Shown: positions 1 through 8,847, numbered from the stretch's first letter. The stretch is 64,000 nucleotides of DNA from Pseudorhodoplanes sp. (GCA_032027085.1 JAVSMS010000001.1:2566501-2630500); one strand, 5' to 3'. Notes: a model not told the origin generated them from the sequence alone. Numbers and translations: made by a program.

Positions 1-852
1 GCGCTGGCGCGCAACGGGCAGCGATCGGCCTCGACCGGAGGTGAGGCGACGGCGGCGGCGTTTCGTTCGGGAGTCGGCTCGTTCGCTGCTCCGCCGCGCC
101 GTGGTGGTTGGGACTGGCGACGCTCGCCGGCCATGCCCGTGGTGGCGCCGCGGTTTGAGACCCTGCCACCTGCCTCCGGCTTTGCCGAAGCAGCGCAGGC
201 GGCATTCGACGTGGTGACGCCCTCCGCCGATGCGCGGGCCGCTTTTGTCGACGCCGCGCCTGACCTGCTCGACAAGCCGCTCGGCGCGGCGCGCGCGCAG
301 ATCCACGAGACCTATATCGTGGCGCAGACCCGCGACGGACTTGTGCTGGTGGATCAGCATGCCGCGCATGAGCGGCTGGTCTATGAGCGGCTGAAGGCGG
401 CGGTCGAGCGTGACGGTGTGGCGCGGCAGATCCTGCTCATTCCGGAAGTGGTCGAACTGGACGAGAGCGATGTCGAACGGCTGCTGGCACGCACCGGCGA
501 GCTCGCGCGTTTTGGCCTGGTCATCGAATCCTTCGGACCCGGTGCGGTGGCGGTGCGCGAAACCCCGTCGTTGCTGGGAGAAATCGACGCCGGCGCATTG
601 CTGCGCGATCTCTCAGAGCACATGGCGGAATGGGACGATCACCTGCCGCTCGAGCGCCGCCTGATGCATATGGCTGCGACCATGGCCTGCTACGGCTCGG
701 TGCGCGCGGGGCGGCGGCTCAAGCCGGAGGAAATGAACGCGCTCTTGCGTGAGATGGAGGCGACGCCGAATTCCGGCCAGTGCAATCACGGCCGGCCGAC
801 CTATGTGGAGTTGAAGCTGAGCGATATCGAGAGGTTGTTTGGGCGGCGCTAA
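1..852 (+). CDS. mutL: DNA mismatch repair protein MutL, C-terminal part
   Basis: The frame is open from the first base, so the N-terminal ATPase half lies upstream of the window. What remains is the end of the flexible linker and the C-terminal dimerisation/endonuclease domain. The motif [12 protein letters not shown] matches DQHA(X)2E(X)4E, the metal-binding endonuclease signature of MutL proteins from bacteria that lack MutH. A second conserved stretch, QCNHGRPT, sits near the end. MutL couples MutS mismatch recognition to strand nicking and removal. The gene is followed by a palindromic repeat and then by the convergent rsmD gene. Confidence 0.95.
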   Translation, partial: ALARNGQRSASTGGEATAAAFRSGVGSFAAPPRRGGWDWRRSPAMPVVAPRFETLPPASGFAEAAQAAFDVVTPSADARAAFVDAAPDLLDKPLGAARAQIHETYIVAQTRDGLVLVDQHAAHERLVYERLKAAVERDGVARQILLIPEVVELDESDVERLLARTGELARFGLVIESFGPGAVAVRETPSLLGEIDAGALLRDLSEHMAEWDDHLPLERRLMHMAATMACYGSVRAGRRLKPEEMNALLREMEATPNSGQCNHGRPTYVELKLSDIERLFGRR

Positions 853-871
853 AAACGCATCGTCTCTACAC

Positions 872-977
872 TGTAGTCCCCCGCGAAAGCGGGAACCCAT
901 ACGCCTCAGGCTATCGACAGGTTGGGGAACATGAGTTCCGGGTCTCCCTCGCTGACGCTCGATCGCCCGGGACGACG
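872..977. repeat. Intergenic palindromic repeat between mutL and rsmD
   Basis: The segment opens with a hairpin made of the arms CCCGC and GCGGG and closes with CCGGGACGACG. It fills almost the whole gap between two convergent genes. Its ends resemble the short interspersed palindromes scattered through genomes of the Bradyrhizobium group. It may also stop transcription from both sides, but it lacks a clear T-tract. Confidence 0.6.
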
Positions 978-979
978 CC

Positions 980-1534
980 TCAGGTATTTCGCAAAAACAC
1001 AAACTCCGTGTCATCGTAATCGCGCCGTTCGATCTCTTCGAATCCCTGCGGCGCCTTGAACGCGGCGTCTTTTGCTTCCTCCACGACAATCAACGCATCC
1101 TGTGTCAGCCAGCCGCCGTCGCGCGCGGACGCCAGCGCCTTCTCGGCGAGCCCCTTGCCATAGGGCGGATCGAGGAAGACCAACGAGAACGGATCATTCG
1201 GATGCACGTCGCCGAGCCGCGTGGCATCGCGACGGAAGATGCGGGTGACGCCGGCCGCGCCAAGCGTCTCCACATTCTGCCGGATCAGCGCGCGCGCCTC
1301 GGCGCCGTCGTCGACGAACAGAACAAGCGCCGCGCCGCGCGACAGGGCTTCAAGCCCGAGCGCACCGCTGCCGGCAAAGAGATCGAGCACGCGCGCGCCC
1401 GAGACCGGGTCGCCATAGGCATGCGCAAGAATGTTGAACAATGATTCGCGCAGCCGGTCGGCGGTCGGCCGGATGCCCTGCGATTTCGGCGCGGCGAGGG
1501 TGCGCCCGCGATGCTGTCCGCCGACAATGCGCAT
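980..1534 (-). CDS. rsmD: 16S rRNA (guanine966-N2)-methyltransferase RsmD
   Basis: This 184-residue protein has the usual RsmD length and order of motifs: MRIVGG at the start, RPTADRLRESLFN at about residue 22, the SAM-binding loop LFAGSGALGLEAL at about 53, and the catalytic DPPYGKG at about 121. The family methylates N2 of G966 in 16S rRNA of the small subunit. Its ATG overlaps the TGA of the upstream pseudouridine synthase gene (TGATG), so the two are probably translationally coupled. Both act on rRNA. Confidence 0.95.
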   Translation of the reverse strand: MRIVGGQHRGRTLAAPKSQGIRPTADRLRESLFNILAHAYGDPVSGARVLDLFAGSGALGLEALSRGAALVLFVDDGAEARALIRQNVETLGAAGVTRIFRRDATRLGDVHPNDPFSLVFLDPPYGKGLAEKALASARDGGWLTQDALIVVEEAKDAAFKAPQGFEEIERRDYDDTEFVFLRNT

Positions 1535-2574
1535 CAGCGGTCCCGCTTGCCTTTGGTGCGGGAGGATGGACGGCGCTTGTTGCGCCGTTTTTCAGGCCGC
1601 TCTCCGCTTGCCTGAGGTGCGAGGCGCGAAGCGCCGAGCCTGGAAGGGCGGCGGCCCTCTTTTGGAATGCCTCGACCGCCATCCTTCGAGGCCGGCTTCG
1701 CGGCCGCCTCGGGATGACGCTGCAAGGCAGACTTCGTCACCTTGTTGTCCGAGTCGGCGTCGCGCAGCACCATCATCGGCCCCGCGAAATCCGCGCCGGC
1801 CGCGGCCGCGATGCGCTCGCCGAGTTGCTCGCGCAGATGCCGCGTGCGGATTTCCTCGACTGCGCCTTCGGGAAGATCGCCGAGCTGGAACGGGCCGTAG
1901 GAGACGCGGATCAGCCGGTTCACCTTCAGCCCGAGATGCTCCAGCACATTGCGCACCTCGCGGTTCTTGCCCTCACGGATCGCAAAAGTGAGCCAGACAT
2001 TCGCCCCCTGCTCGCGGTCGAGTGTCGCCTCGATCGCGCCATAGCGGATGCCGTTGACCGTCACGCCCTTGCGTAGCGCGTCGAGTTGCGGCTGCGTCAC
2101 CTTGCCGTTGGCGCGCACGCGGTAGCGGCGCAACCAGCCAGTCTCGGGCAGTTCCAGCACGCGAGCCAGGCCGCCGTCATTGGTCAGCAGCAGCAGCCCT
2201 TCGGTGTTGAGATCGAGCCGGCCGACGCTGATCAGGCGCGGCAGGCCCTTCGGCAGTTTCTCAAAAATGGTCGGCCGCTTTTCAGGATCGGCGTGCGTGG
2301 TCACGAGGCCGCGCGGCTTGTGATAGAGAAACAGGCGTGTGCGCTCCCGCTGCGGCAGCGGCTTGCCGTCGACGCTGATCCTGTCGGAGGCAGTCACGTT
2401 GAGAGCGGGCGAGGAAATCGCCGCGCCGTTGACCGCGACACGGCCTTCCGCGATCCAGCTTTCGGCCTCACGCCGCGAGCACAGACCGGCACGCGCCATC
2501 ACCTTGGCAATGCGCTCGCCGGCATGCGGGTTGGATGGAGACAGTGCCCGATTCTTGGGGAATCTTTTGGCCAT
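1534..2574 (-). CDS. RluB/RsuA-family rRNA pseudouridine synthase
   Basis: An S4 RNA-binding domain (GERIAKVMARAGLCSRREAE) is followed by the RsuA/RluB/E/F catalytic domain, with the active Asp in VGRLDLNTEGLLLLTNDG. The family isomerises a single uridine in rRNA; in this lineage the product is usually called RluB (23S U2605), but the exact target cannot be read here. I chose the ATG at 2574 because AAAGG lies just upstream, whereas the ATG four codons earlier has no ribosome-binding site. The last 90 or so residues are a low-complexity basic tail, part of which is encoded by an inserted palindromic repeat. Confidence 0.88.
   Translation of the reverse strand: MAKRFPKNRALSPSNPHAGERIAKVMARAGLCSRREAESWIAEGRVAVNGAAISSPALNVTASDRISVDGKPLPQRERTRLFLYHKPRGLVTTHADPEKRPTIFEKLPKGLPRLISVGRLDLNTEGLLLLTNDGGLARVLELPETGWLRRYRVRANGKVTQPQLDALRKGVTVNGIRYGAIEATLDREQGANVWLTFAIREGKNREVRNVLEHLGLKVNRLIRVSYGPFQLGDLPEGAVEEIRTRHLREQLGERIAAAAGADFAGPMMVLRDADSDNKVTKSALQRHPEAAAKPASKDGGRGIPKEGRRPSRLGASRLAPQASGERPEKRRNKRRPSSRTKGKRDR
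1605..1721. repeat. Interspersed palindromic repeat inside the rluB-like coding region
   Basis: On the + strand this stretch reads CCTGAGGTGCGAG ... CCATCCTTCGAGGCCGGC ... CCTCGGGATGACG. The intergenic element at 41630-41734 has the same outline: CCCGAGGTGCGAG ... CATCCTTTGAGGCTCGC ... CCTCAGGATGACGG. Here the element is read in frame on the minus strand and makes part of the basic C-terminal tail. The reading frame stays open across it. Confidence 0.65.
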
Positions 2575-2590
2575 GGCCTTTATCATTGGT

Positions 2591-2677
2591 CATGGCCGGG
2601 CTTGTCCCGGCCATCCACGTCTTGACGCTGTACCGTGTATAAAGACGTGGATGCCCGGAACAAGTCCGGGCATGACG
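2591..2677. repeat. Paired palindromic repeat between the rluB-like gene and tadA
   Basis: Two hairpin arms face each other: CATGGCCGGGCTTGTCCCGG with CATCCACGTC, then GACGTGGATG with CCCGGAACAAGTCCGGGCAT. This double-hairpin form recurs at 37463-37541 and 54746-54857. It lies between divergent genes and includes a GTG that could prolong tadA artificially. Confidence 0.75.
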
Positions 2678-2700
2678 TTTTCGTGGAGATCGCCCGCCTT

Positions 2701-3147
2701 ATGTCCGCTCCCTCATACATGGACATCGCCCTCGACGAAGCTCGTGCCGCTGCGGCACGCGGCGAAGTGCCGGTCGGCTGCGTCATCGTGCGGAGCGGCG
2801 AGGTGATCGCGCGTGCGGGCAACCGCACATTGGCTGACCGTGATCCCACCGCGCATGCCGAATTGCTGGCACTCCGGCAGGCCGCGGCGAAGCTCGGCAG
2901 TGAACGGCTCATCGACTGCGATCTCCATGTCACGCTTGAACCATGCACCATGTGCACGGCGGCGATGTCCTTCGCGCGCATCCGGCGGCTTTACTACGGC
3001 GCACGCGACCCGAAAGGCGGAGCGGTGGAGAGCGGGGTGCGGTTCTTTTCGTCGACGACGTGTCATCACCGGCCGGAAATTTATGGCGGGATCGGGGAAA
3101 GCGAGGCGGCTGCGTTGCTGAGGGAGTTTTTCAAGGAGAGGCGGTAG
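2701..3147 (+). CDS. tadA: tRNA-specific adenosine deaminase TadA
   Basis: TadA converts A34 of the tRNA-Arg(ACG) anticodon to inosine. The 148-residue product has the cytidine/deoxycytidylate deaminase zinc site: His52 and the proton-shuttle Glu54 in TAHAELLAL, and Cys82 and Cys85 in EPCTMC. The start at 2701 (MSAPSYMDIA) fits the family length. An upstream in-frame GTG at 2635 would add residues encoded by the palindromic repeat and is unlikely to be used. The gene diverges from the rluB-like gene. Confidence 0.93.
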   Translation: MSAPSYMDIALDEARAAAARGEVPVGCVIVRSGEVIARAGNRTLADRDPTAHAELLALRQAAAKLGSERLIDCDLHVTLEPCTMCTAAMSFARIRRLYYGARDPKGGAVESGVRFFSSTTCHHRPEIYGGIGESEAAALLREFFKERR

Positions 3148-3154
3148 TGCTTTC

Positions 3155-3246
3155 ACCTCTCCCCGCACCGAACTCGGGTTTACCCGAGTTCGGTCATCAT
3201 ATTTTAGCCGAAGTCGGAAACATCCGACTTCGGCAGCGGGGAGGGA
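3155..3246. repeat. Palindromic repeat of the CCTCTCCCCGC type
   Basis: The outer arms CCTCTCCCCGC and GCGGGGAGGG enclose two inner hairpins (ACTCGGGTTTACCCGAGT and CCGAAGTCGG...CCGACTTCGG). The same outer arms with different inner hairpins occur at 29334-29416, 55667-55821, 56598-56688 and, in frame, inside uvrB. It separates tadA from a convergent gene. Confidence 0.7.
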
Positions 3247-3247
3247 A

Positions 3248-4324
3248 CTATGCCATCTCCGCAAATTCCCACGCCTTCACCGCCAGCGGGCGCACCATCT
3301 GCGCCTTCGCGGGCGCGTTGTCGCTGGTGGCGGTGCCGTCCCGGACGCGGCCGACAATGCCCTGCAGGATCGCGGCGAGGCGGAAGAAGTTGTAGGCGAG
3401 ATAATGCGGCAGATGCGGACGCGGATCGAAACCGGTGCGTGCTGCGTAGGAATCGACGTAATCAGACAGCGAGGGAATGCCCAGCGCGGCGAGATCCTGC
3501 CCGACCAGCGAGGCGGTGCCTGCCGCCGAATCCGAATGCGGCATGTGCCATTGCATCAGGTGATAGGAAAAATCGGCCAGCGGATCGCCAAGCGTGGACA
3601 ATTCCCAATCGAGCACGGCAATGATTTTCGGCTGGCGCTGATCGACAATCGTGTTGTCGAGCCGATAGTCGCCATGCACGATGCGTACAGCCTGCTGCGG
3701 CGGCACGTGGAGCGGCAGCCAGTCGATGAGACGATCCATTTCCGGAATCGTTTCGGTCTCCGACGCGCGATACTGCTTCGACCAGCGGTCAACCTGTCGC
3801 GCCACATAATTCTCTCCCTTGCCGAAGTCGGCGAGCCCGATGGCGGCAGGATCGAAGCTGTGCAGTTGCGCCAGCGTCGCATTCATGTGGTCATAAACCG
3901 CGGCCCGCTCGGCCGGGTGTGAGTCTGGCATCGACGGTTCCCAGAACACGCGGCCGTCGACAAAGCCCATCACGTAAAAAGCCGTGCCGGCGACGCTTTC
4001 ATCGGCGCAATAGAGAATGGGCTCTGCAACCGGGAAGCCCTGCCTGTGCAGCGCACTGATGACGCGAAATTCGCGGTCGACCGCGTGCGCGGAGGGCAGC
4101 AACTTGCCCGGCGGCTTGCGGCGCAGCACGTAACGGCGCTCTGCCGTCTCGAGCAGATAGGTCGGGTTGGATTGGCCGCCCTTGAACTGGCGAACCGCCT
4201 GCAGGCAGGCAAAGTCCGGAACGCTTGCGGCCAGATAATCCTGCAGCCGCGCGGCATCGAACTTCAACGCCTCCGCGACGTCGCGGGTGCCGGAGAATGC
4301 CGCCTGTCGGTCGATCGGCGGCAT
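3248..4324 (-). CDS. Phosphotransferase family protein (ACAD10-like kinase fold)
   Basis: The product (358 residues) has the aminoglycoside-phosphotransferase/choline-kinase fold: a P-loop-like region after GGQSNPTYLLE, the catalytic motif VHGDYRLDNTI (HxDxxxxN) and the metal-binding LDWELSTLGDP. Proteins with this layout resemble the kinase domain of eukaryotic ACAD10 and often sit near acyl-CoA metabolism genes; the substrate is unknown. I chose the ATG at 4324 (MPPIDRQAA), 5 bases after the stop of the upstream dehalogenase gene. The two genes probably form one operon. Confidence 0.85.
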   Translation of the reverse strand: MPPIDRQAAFSGTRDVAEALKFDAARLQDYLAASVPDFACLQAVRQFKGGQSNPTYLLETAERRYVLRRKPPGKLLPSAHAVDREFRVISALHRQGFPVAEPILYCADESVAGTAFYVMGFVDGRVFWEPSMPDSHPAERAAVYDHMNATLAQLHSFDPAAIGLADFGKGENYVARQVDRWSKQYRASETETIPEMDRLIDWLPLHVPPQQAVRIVHGDYRLDNTIVDQRQPKIIAVLDWELSTLGDPLADFSYHLMQWHMPHSDSAAGTASLVGQDLAALGIPSLSDYVDSYAARTGFDPRPHLPHYLAYNFFRLAAILQGIVGRVRDGTATSDNAPAKAQMVRPLAVKAWEFAEMA

Positions 4325-4329
4325 GGCGG

Positions 4330-5229
4330 TCAGGGCCGGAAGAATTCGAGCAGGGCGGTGGCGGTCGCCTCGGGATTTTCCTCGGCGAGGAAATGGCCCG
4401 AGTCGATGGGCTTGCCGGACACCTCTTTGGCCCAGTTGCGCCAGATGCTGAGCGGCGTGTTTTCGCTGGGGATGCCGGCGGCGCCCCACAGCGCCAGCAT
4501 CGGCGCGGCGATCTTGTTGCGGGCCGCATGATCGATCTCGTCATGGGCGAGATCGGTCGATTCGCCGGCGCGGTAATCCTCACAGGTCGCATGAATGCGC
4601 AGCGGATCGGAGAAGAAGGCACGGTAATGCGCCAGTGCGCGCGAATCGAACGCCGAGAGGTCCTTGGCTTTCGTCCAGCTTGCCATTTTCCAGTCGAGAA
4701 ATTCGACCGGCGCCTTGCTGATCAGCATTTCCGGCAGCGGATATTTCTGTGCCAGGAACTGCCAGTGCCAGACCTTGAAGGCGAGCGTGTGATCCATGCG
4801 GTGCCACATCTCGAAGGTCGGGATGATATCGAGCGTGGAGAGCTTGATCAGCCGCCCGGGATGATCGAGCGCCAGGCGATAGGCGACACGTCCGCCGCGG
4901 TCATGCCCCGCAAGATGGAACCGGACGTGGCCCAGCTTTTCCATGATCTCGATCATGACATTCGCCATCGAGCGCTTGTCGTAGGGTGCGTGTCCCTTGC
5001 CGGATTTCGGCGCCACCGACCAGCCATAGCCGGGGAGATCGGGAATGATCAGCTTGAAGCGTTCGGCCAGTTTCGGCGCAACGCGATGCCACATCACATT
5101 CGTTTGCGCGTAGCCATGCAGCAAGAGAAGCGGCGCGCCCTCGCCGCCGGAGCGCGCGAACATTTTGCCGATCGAGGTATCGATCCAGTGCGATTCAAAA
5201 CCGGGAAAGAGATCGGCGGGGTCGGACAT
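4330..5229 (-). CDS. Fluoroacetate dehalogenase (haloacetate dehalogenase)
   Basis: An alpha/beta hydrolase of 299 residues. Recalled from memory, the Rhodopseudomonas palustris enzyme RPA1163 lines up with almost no gaps. The nucleophile Asp110 and the carboxylate-binding Arg111 and Arg114 lie in GHDRGGRV. Asp134 lies in STLDIIPT. The three fluoride-pocket residues His155, Trp156 (KVWHWQF) and Tyr219 (CEDYRAG) are present, and His279 (SGHFL) completes the catalytic site. The family displaces fluoride from fluoroacetate to give glycolate in the cytoplasm. The second oxyanion region reads HGYAQT where I recall HGFPQT. Downstream lies a phosphotransferase gene in the same operon. Activity on other haloacids is possible. 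Confidence 0.85.
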   Translation of the reverse strand: MSDPADLFPGFESHWIDTSIGKMFARSGGEGAPLLLLHGYAQTNVMWHRVAPKLAERFKLIIPDLPGYGWSVAPKSGKGHAPYDKRSMANVMIEIMEKLGHVRFHLAGHDRGGRVAYRLALDHPGRLIKLSTLDIIPTFEMWHRMDHTLAFKVWHWQFLAQKYPLPEMLISKAPVEFLDWKMASWTKAKDLSAFDSRALAHYRAFFSDPLRIHATCEDYRAGESTDLAHDEIDHAARNKIAAPMLALWGAAGIPSENTPLSIWRNWAKEVSGKPIDSGHFLAEENPEATATALLEFFRP

Positions 5230-5336
5230 ACGCTTGTTCTTTCATGCTCTGGCCGATGGGAGAGGGCCTGGTCATAGCGCCGCCCATTGTCCACGAATGC
5301 CGTGTCGGCATCAATTCATGCCGACGTTGTATGATC

Positions 5337-5495
5337 TTATGGACGCCAGGCGGGGACGATATCGGTCCGGGCGAAATCGTCGCCTTTGAACAGAAGAGGT
5401 TCGTCCGCAATGTCGCCGAATCCAACAGCTCCGCAGCATGCTTGCTTGTCCTCATGAAAGGCGATTGCGATGAGAGCGGAGGTATCGACTACCAT
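5337..5495 (-). pseudogene. vapC toxin remnant with internal deletion
   Basis: The 52-codon frame starts in the stop of the antitoxin gene (TGATG overlap), as is normal for vapBC pairs. It begins MVVDTSALIAIAF, the start of a PIN-domain RNase with its first acidic residue, and ends PLLFKGDDFARTDI, the usual C-terminal end of a VapC. The 75 or so residues between, including the central Glu and most of the remaining acidic site, are missing. VapC proteins are about 130 residues long. The short product cannot form a PIN fold, so the toxin is almost certainly inactive. The frame is still open, which points to recent or in-frame deletion. Confidence 0.8.
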
Positions 5496-5752
5496 CAGTC
5501 GAAAATGCCGAATTCATTGTAGCCAATGATCTCATCGGCAGTTCGATTGTCGAGGGTTGGCATGGCATCGAACTTTACCAGCAACTCCTTGAGCTTTCGC
5601 TTCTGTTCGGCGACTTGTTCATCCGACAGCGGCAATCGCCGGAGCTTTTCGGCGACAGCATTCTTGACGGTCTCGGTAAGCGTCTCGCCAGTCCGCTCTG
5701 CGAGCTGTCGCACCAGCCGATCGGTCGCAGGATCTTTAATGAGGATCGCCAT
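5495..5752 (-). CDS. VapB-family antitoxin (Rv0623-like)
   Basis: The 85-residue product starts MAILIKDPATDRLVRQLAER, an N-terminal ribbon-helix-helix-like DNA-binding region typical of VapB antitoxins of the Rv0623-like transcription factor family. It ends DNRTADEIIGYNEFGIFD, the toxin-wrapping tail. The ATG at 5752 matches the family start; an upstream GTG or similar would add 13 unrelated residues. The toxin gene that follows is collapsed, so this is an orphan antitoxin that could still repress its own promoter or cross-neutralise another VapC. Confidence 0.85.
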   Translation of the reverse strand: MAILIKDPATDRLVRQLAERTGETLTETVKNAVAEKLRRLPLSDEQVAEQKRKLKELLVKFDAMPTLDNRTADEIIGYNEFGIFD

Positions 5753-5786
5753 GGCAGAAAAATATATATCCGATATCGACCCCACG

Positions 5787-5798
5787 TACATATTTGTA
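5787..5798. promoter_or_regulatory. Possible VapB operator palindrome
   Basis: TACATATTTGTA, an inverted repeat TACA-N4-TGTA, lies 35 bases upstream of the vapB start inside a conspicuously A+T-rich patch (5755-5820). VapB antitoxins usually bind such palindromes in their own promoter. The assignment rests only on position and symmetry. Confidence 0.35.
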
Positions 5799-5809
5799 AG
5801 GTATTGAAA

Positions 5810-7087
5810 TTAAATCATTTCCCGTTCAATCGCCCGCCGGCCGATGTCACGCCGGCAGAAGCCCTCCGGCCAGTCGATCCTGTCCACGGCTTCGTAGGCG
5901 CGCTCCTGCGCTTCGCTGACGGTCTTGCCGAGGCCGCAGACATTCAGCACGCGTCCGCCGGCCGCGAGAATGGCATCGCCTTCGGCCCTGGTGCCGGCGT
6001 GGAAAATCTCGACGCCCTCAATGGCGGCGGCCTCCGCGAGCCCCTTGATGAGCGTGCCCTTCCTGTAATCGCCGGGATAACCCTTGGAGGCCATCACCAC
6101 GGTCAGCGCCGAATCCGGATACCAGCGCAGATCGAAATTCTTCAGCACGCCGTCGCGCGCAGCCACCAGCGCCGGCACCAGATCGGACATCAGGCGCAGC
6201 ATCAGCACCTGGGTTTCCGGATCGCCGAAACGGCAATTGTATTCGATCAGCTTCGGGCCATCTCTTGTGATCATCAATCCCGCGAACAGAACACCCTTGT
6301 AGGGTGCGCCCATCGCGCTCATCGCGCGCATGGTCGGCATCACGATCTCGTCCATGGTGCGCTTCGTCATCTCGTCGGTCATCACCGGCGCCGGGGAATA
6401 GGCGCCCATGCCGCCTGTATTCGGACCCTGATCGTTGTCGAAGGCGCGCTTGTGATCCTGCGCGGAGGCAAGGGGAATGGCGGTGGTGCCGTCGCAGAGC
6501 GCGAAGAAAGAGGCTTCCTCGCCGCTGAGGAATTCCTCGACGACAACCTCTGCGCCCGCGGCACCGAGCGAGCCGGCAAACATCAAGTCAATGGCGTCGA
6601 GCGCTTCATCGACCGTCTGCGCAACGACGACTCCCTTGCCGGCGGCGAGACCATCCGCTTTCACCACGATGGGAGCACCCTGCGCGCGCACATAGTCCTT
6701 CGCCAGTTCAGCCGATGTGAAGCGCTCATAGGCCGCAGTCGGAATATTGTTCGCTTTGCACAAATCCTTCGTGAAGCCTTTTGAGCCTTCGAGCTGCGCG
6801 GCCTTTTTGCTCGGGCCGAACGCCTTGATGCCGGCCGCTTCCAGATCGTCGACAATTCCTGCGCAAAGGGGCGCCTCGGGACCAACCACAACGAAGTTGA
6901 TCGCGTTCTGCTTGCAGAAAGCGATCACTGCCGCATGATCGCCGATATCGAGCGGCACAATCTCGGCTTCCTGCGCGATCCCGGCATTGCCAGGCGCGCA
7001 ATAGAGCTTCTTGAGCAGCGGGCTCACCGCTATTTTCCACGCCAGCGCATGTTCGCGGCCACCTGAGCCGAGAAGGAGAATATTCAT
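5810..7087 (-). CDS. purD: Phosphoribosylamine-glycine ligase PurD
   Basis: PurD joins glycine to 5-phosphoribosylamine in the second step of purine synthesis. The 425 residues match the family length. The N-domain begins [20 protein letters not shown]; the ATP-grasp domain contains [18 protein letters not shown], and [13 protein letters not shown] carries the metal-binding residues. The ATG at 7087 gives the canonical N-terminus. The stop lies close to the vapB promoter region, so the toxin-antitoxin remnant was inserted directly behind purD. Upstream is a palindromic repeat and the divergent xseA. Confidence 0.97.
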   Translation of the reverse strand: MNILLLGSGGREHALAWKIAVSPLLKKLYCAPGNAGIAQEAEIVPLDIGDHAAVIAFCKQNAINFVVVGPEAPLCAGIVDDLEAAGIKAFGPSKKAAQLEGSKGFTKDLCKANNIPTAAYERFTSAELAKDYVRAQGAPIVVKADGLAAGKGVVVAQTVDEALDAIDLMFAGSLGAAGAEVVVEEFLSGEEASFFALCDGTTAIPLASAQDHKRAFDNDQGPNTGGMGAYSPAPVMTDEMTKRTMDEIVMPTMRAMSAMGAPYKGVLFAGLMITRDGPKLIEYNCRFGDPETQVLMLRLMSDLVPALVAARDGVLKNFDLRWYPDSALTVVMASKGYPGDYRKGTLIKGLAEAAAIEGVEIFHAGTRAEGDAILAAGGRVLNVCGLGKTVSEAQERAYEAVDRIDWPEGFCRRDIGRRAIEREMI

Positions 7088-7101
7088 CTATTCGGTATCC
7101 C

Positions 7102-7174
7102 GTCATGCATCGGCCGGAGCCACGCGTCAGGTTCTTTCGCGTGATGCATCGCCGGGTCAAGTCCGGCGATGACG
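7102..7174. repeat. Palindromic repeat between purD and xseA
   Basis: The segment runs from CGTCATGCATCGGCCGG to GCATCGCCGGGTCAAGTCCGGCGATGACGG. Its right half is the same hairpin type as in the repeats at 2591, 37463 and 54746. It lies in the divergent promoter region of purD and xseA. Confidence 0.65.
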
Positions 7175-7249
7175 GACAAATGTTTGCGCGCAGGCCGCAT
7201 TTGGGCTTGATATGGCCTGCTGTGAGAGGCCGCAAGCGAATCGCATGAT

Positions 7250-8707
7250 ATGACAGAACCAGCCCTTCTCAATGTTGTGGAATGGACCGTCTCGGAGGTC
7301 TCCGCTGCGCTGAAGCGCACGGTGGAGGACAATTTCAGCCATGTGCGGGTGCGGGGCGAGATTTCCGGTTATCGCGGCCCGCATTCCTCGGGGCACGTCT
7401 ATTTTGCGCTGAAGGACGAGGGGGCCCGCATCGACGCGGTGATCTGGAAGGGCGTCTTCACCAGATTGCGCATAAAACCGGAGGAGGGCCTCGAAGTCAT
7501 CGTCACCGGGCGCATCACCACCTATCCAGGACGCTCGAATTACCAGATCGTGATCGAGACGCTGGAGCCCTCCGGGCTCGGCGCGCTGATGGCGCTGCTG
7601 GAAGAGCGCAAGAAGAAGCTTGCCGCCGAAGGCCTGTTCGATGAGGCGCGCAAGCAGCTCTTGCCTTATCTGCCGCGCGTGATCGGCGTGGTGACCTCAC
7701 CCACCGGTGCGGTGATCCGCGACATCCTGCATCGTCTGGAAGATCGCTGTTCCTGCCATGTGCTGGTCTGGCCGGTGCGTGTGCAAGGCGAGACATCGGC
7801 GCAGGAGGTTGCAAACGCGATTCGCGGGTTCAATGCCTTGCCGGAGGACGGCGCGGTGCCGCGCCCGGATGTCATCATCGTCGCGCGTGGCGGCGGCTCG
7901 CTGGAAGACCTGTGGTCGTTCAACGAAGAGATCGTGGTGCGTGCGGCGGCCGAGAGCATGATCCCGCTGATCTCCGCGGTCGGCCACGAGACCGACATCA
8001 CGCTGATCGATTTCGCATCCGACAAGCGCGCGCCGACGCCGACCGCCGCCGCCGAGATGGCGGTGCCGGTGCGGTCCGAATTGCTGTCGCGGATCGCGAC
8101 GCAGGTGCGCCGCCTCGGCGCCTGCTGGGCACGCGGACAGGAGGCACGGCGCGCGGAATTGCGTGCCGCCGCGCGCGCGTTGCCGACACTCGACACTCTG
8201 CTCGCGGTGCCGCGCCAGCGCCTGGATACGGCGAGCGACCGACTACCGCGCGCCTTGCGCGCCAATGCGCAGATCCATCATACGCAATTGTCGCGCATCG
8301 CCGCACGACTGTCGCCGCAATTGCTGCGTGCCCGCATCGCGCGCTGCAAGGATGTCGTTGCGGCCTTCGGTCAACGCGGCGGTCGTGCTGCCCAGGTCTA
8401 TCTCGCCCGCCGCCGTGACCGGCTGGCCTCCTGCGGTCAATTGCTGACGGCGTATTCGTATCGCGAGGTGCTGAAGCGCGGCTTCGCCCTGGTGCGTGGT
8501 GCAGACGGGCTGCCGCTGCATGCCGCCGCGGCAATCGGCCCCGGCATGCGCCTCGACATCGAATTCGCCGACGGACATGTGACTGCGACGGCAGAGGGCG
8601 CGTCTGCAACCGCTCCCTCAGCCGCCCCCGCCACTCCGCCAAAGCCGCGCGGCAAGACCGGCAGCGGCCAAGGCGGCGCATCGGGACAGGGCAATCTGTT
8701 CGGCTAG
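7250..8707 (+). CDS. xseA: Exodeoxyribonuclease VII large subunit XseA
   Basis: XseA forms, with several XseB subunits, an exonuclease that degrades single-stranded DNA from both ends. The 485-residue product has an N-terminal OB-fold ([18 protein letters not shown]), the catalytic core with [19 protein letters not shown] and [17 protein letters not shown], a coiled-coil region and an Ala/Pro/Gly-rich tail. No xseB is present in this window. The ATG at 7250 fits; another ATG five bases upstream is out of frame. Confidence 0.96.
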   Translation: MTEPALLNVVEWTVSEVSAALKRTVEDNFSHVRVRGEISGYRGPHSSGHVYFALKDEGARIDAVIWKGVFTRLRIKPEEGLEVIVTGRITTYPGRSNYQIVIETLEPSGLGALMALLEERKKKLAAEGLFDEARKQLLPYLPRVIGVVTSPTGAVIRDILHRLEDRCSCHVLVWPVRVQGETSAQEVANAIRGFNALPEDGAVPRPDVIIVARGGGSLEDLWSFNEEIVVRAAAESMIPLISAVGHETDITLIDFASDKRAPTPTAAAEMAVPVRSELLSRIATQVRRLGACWARGQEARRAELRAAARALPTLDTLLAVPRQRLDTASDRLPRALRANAQIHHTQLSRIAARLSPQLLRARIARCKDVVAAFGQRGGRAAQVYLARRRDRLASCGQLLTAYSYREVLKRGFALVRGADGLPLHAAAAIGPGMRLDIEFADGHVTATAEGASATAPSAAPATPPKPRGKTGSGQGGASGQGNLFG

Positions 8708-8847
8708 CGCAATGTTATTTGCGCCGTTGTTCAAAGCCACCCCGCCGGGTTTCCGGAACCTGTTGCCACGCCGGCGCAAGCCATTATGTTGACCTAAACC
8801 GGACTATGGTGCCGGTTATGCCGGAATTCCCGCCAGGAGACTGAAAC

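Noticed and set aside
2635-2700. Upstream GTG start for tadA
   Set aside because: The added residues are encoded by the palindromic repeat and are absent from TadA proteins.
5615-6784. A 389-codon + strand frame opposite purD
   Set aside because: It is antisense to purD and starts inside vapB. The His/Arg/Gly-rich composition is typical of a shadow frame.
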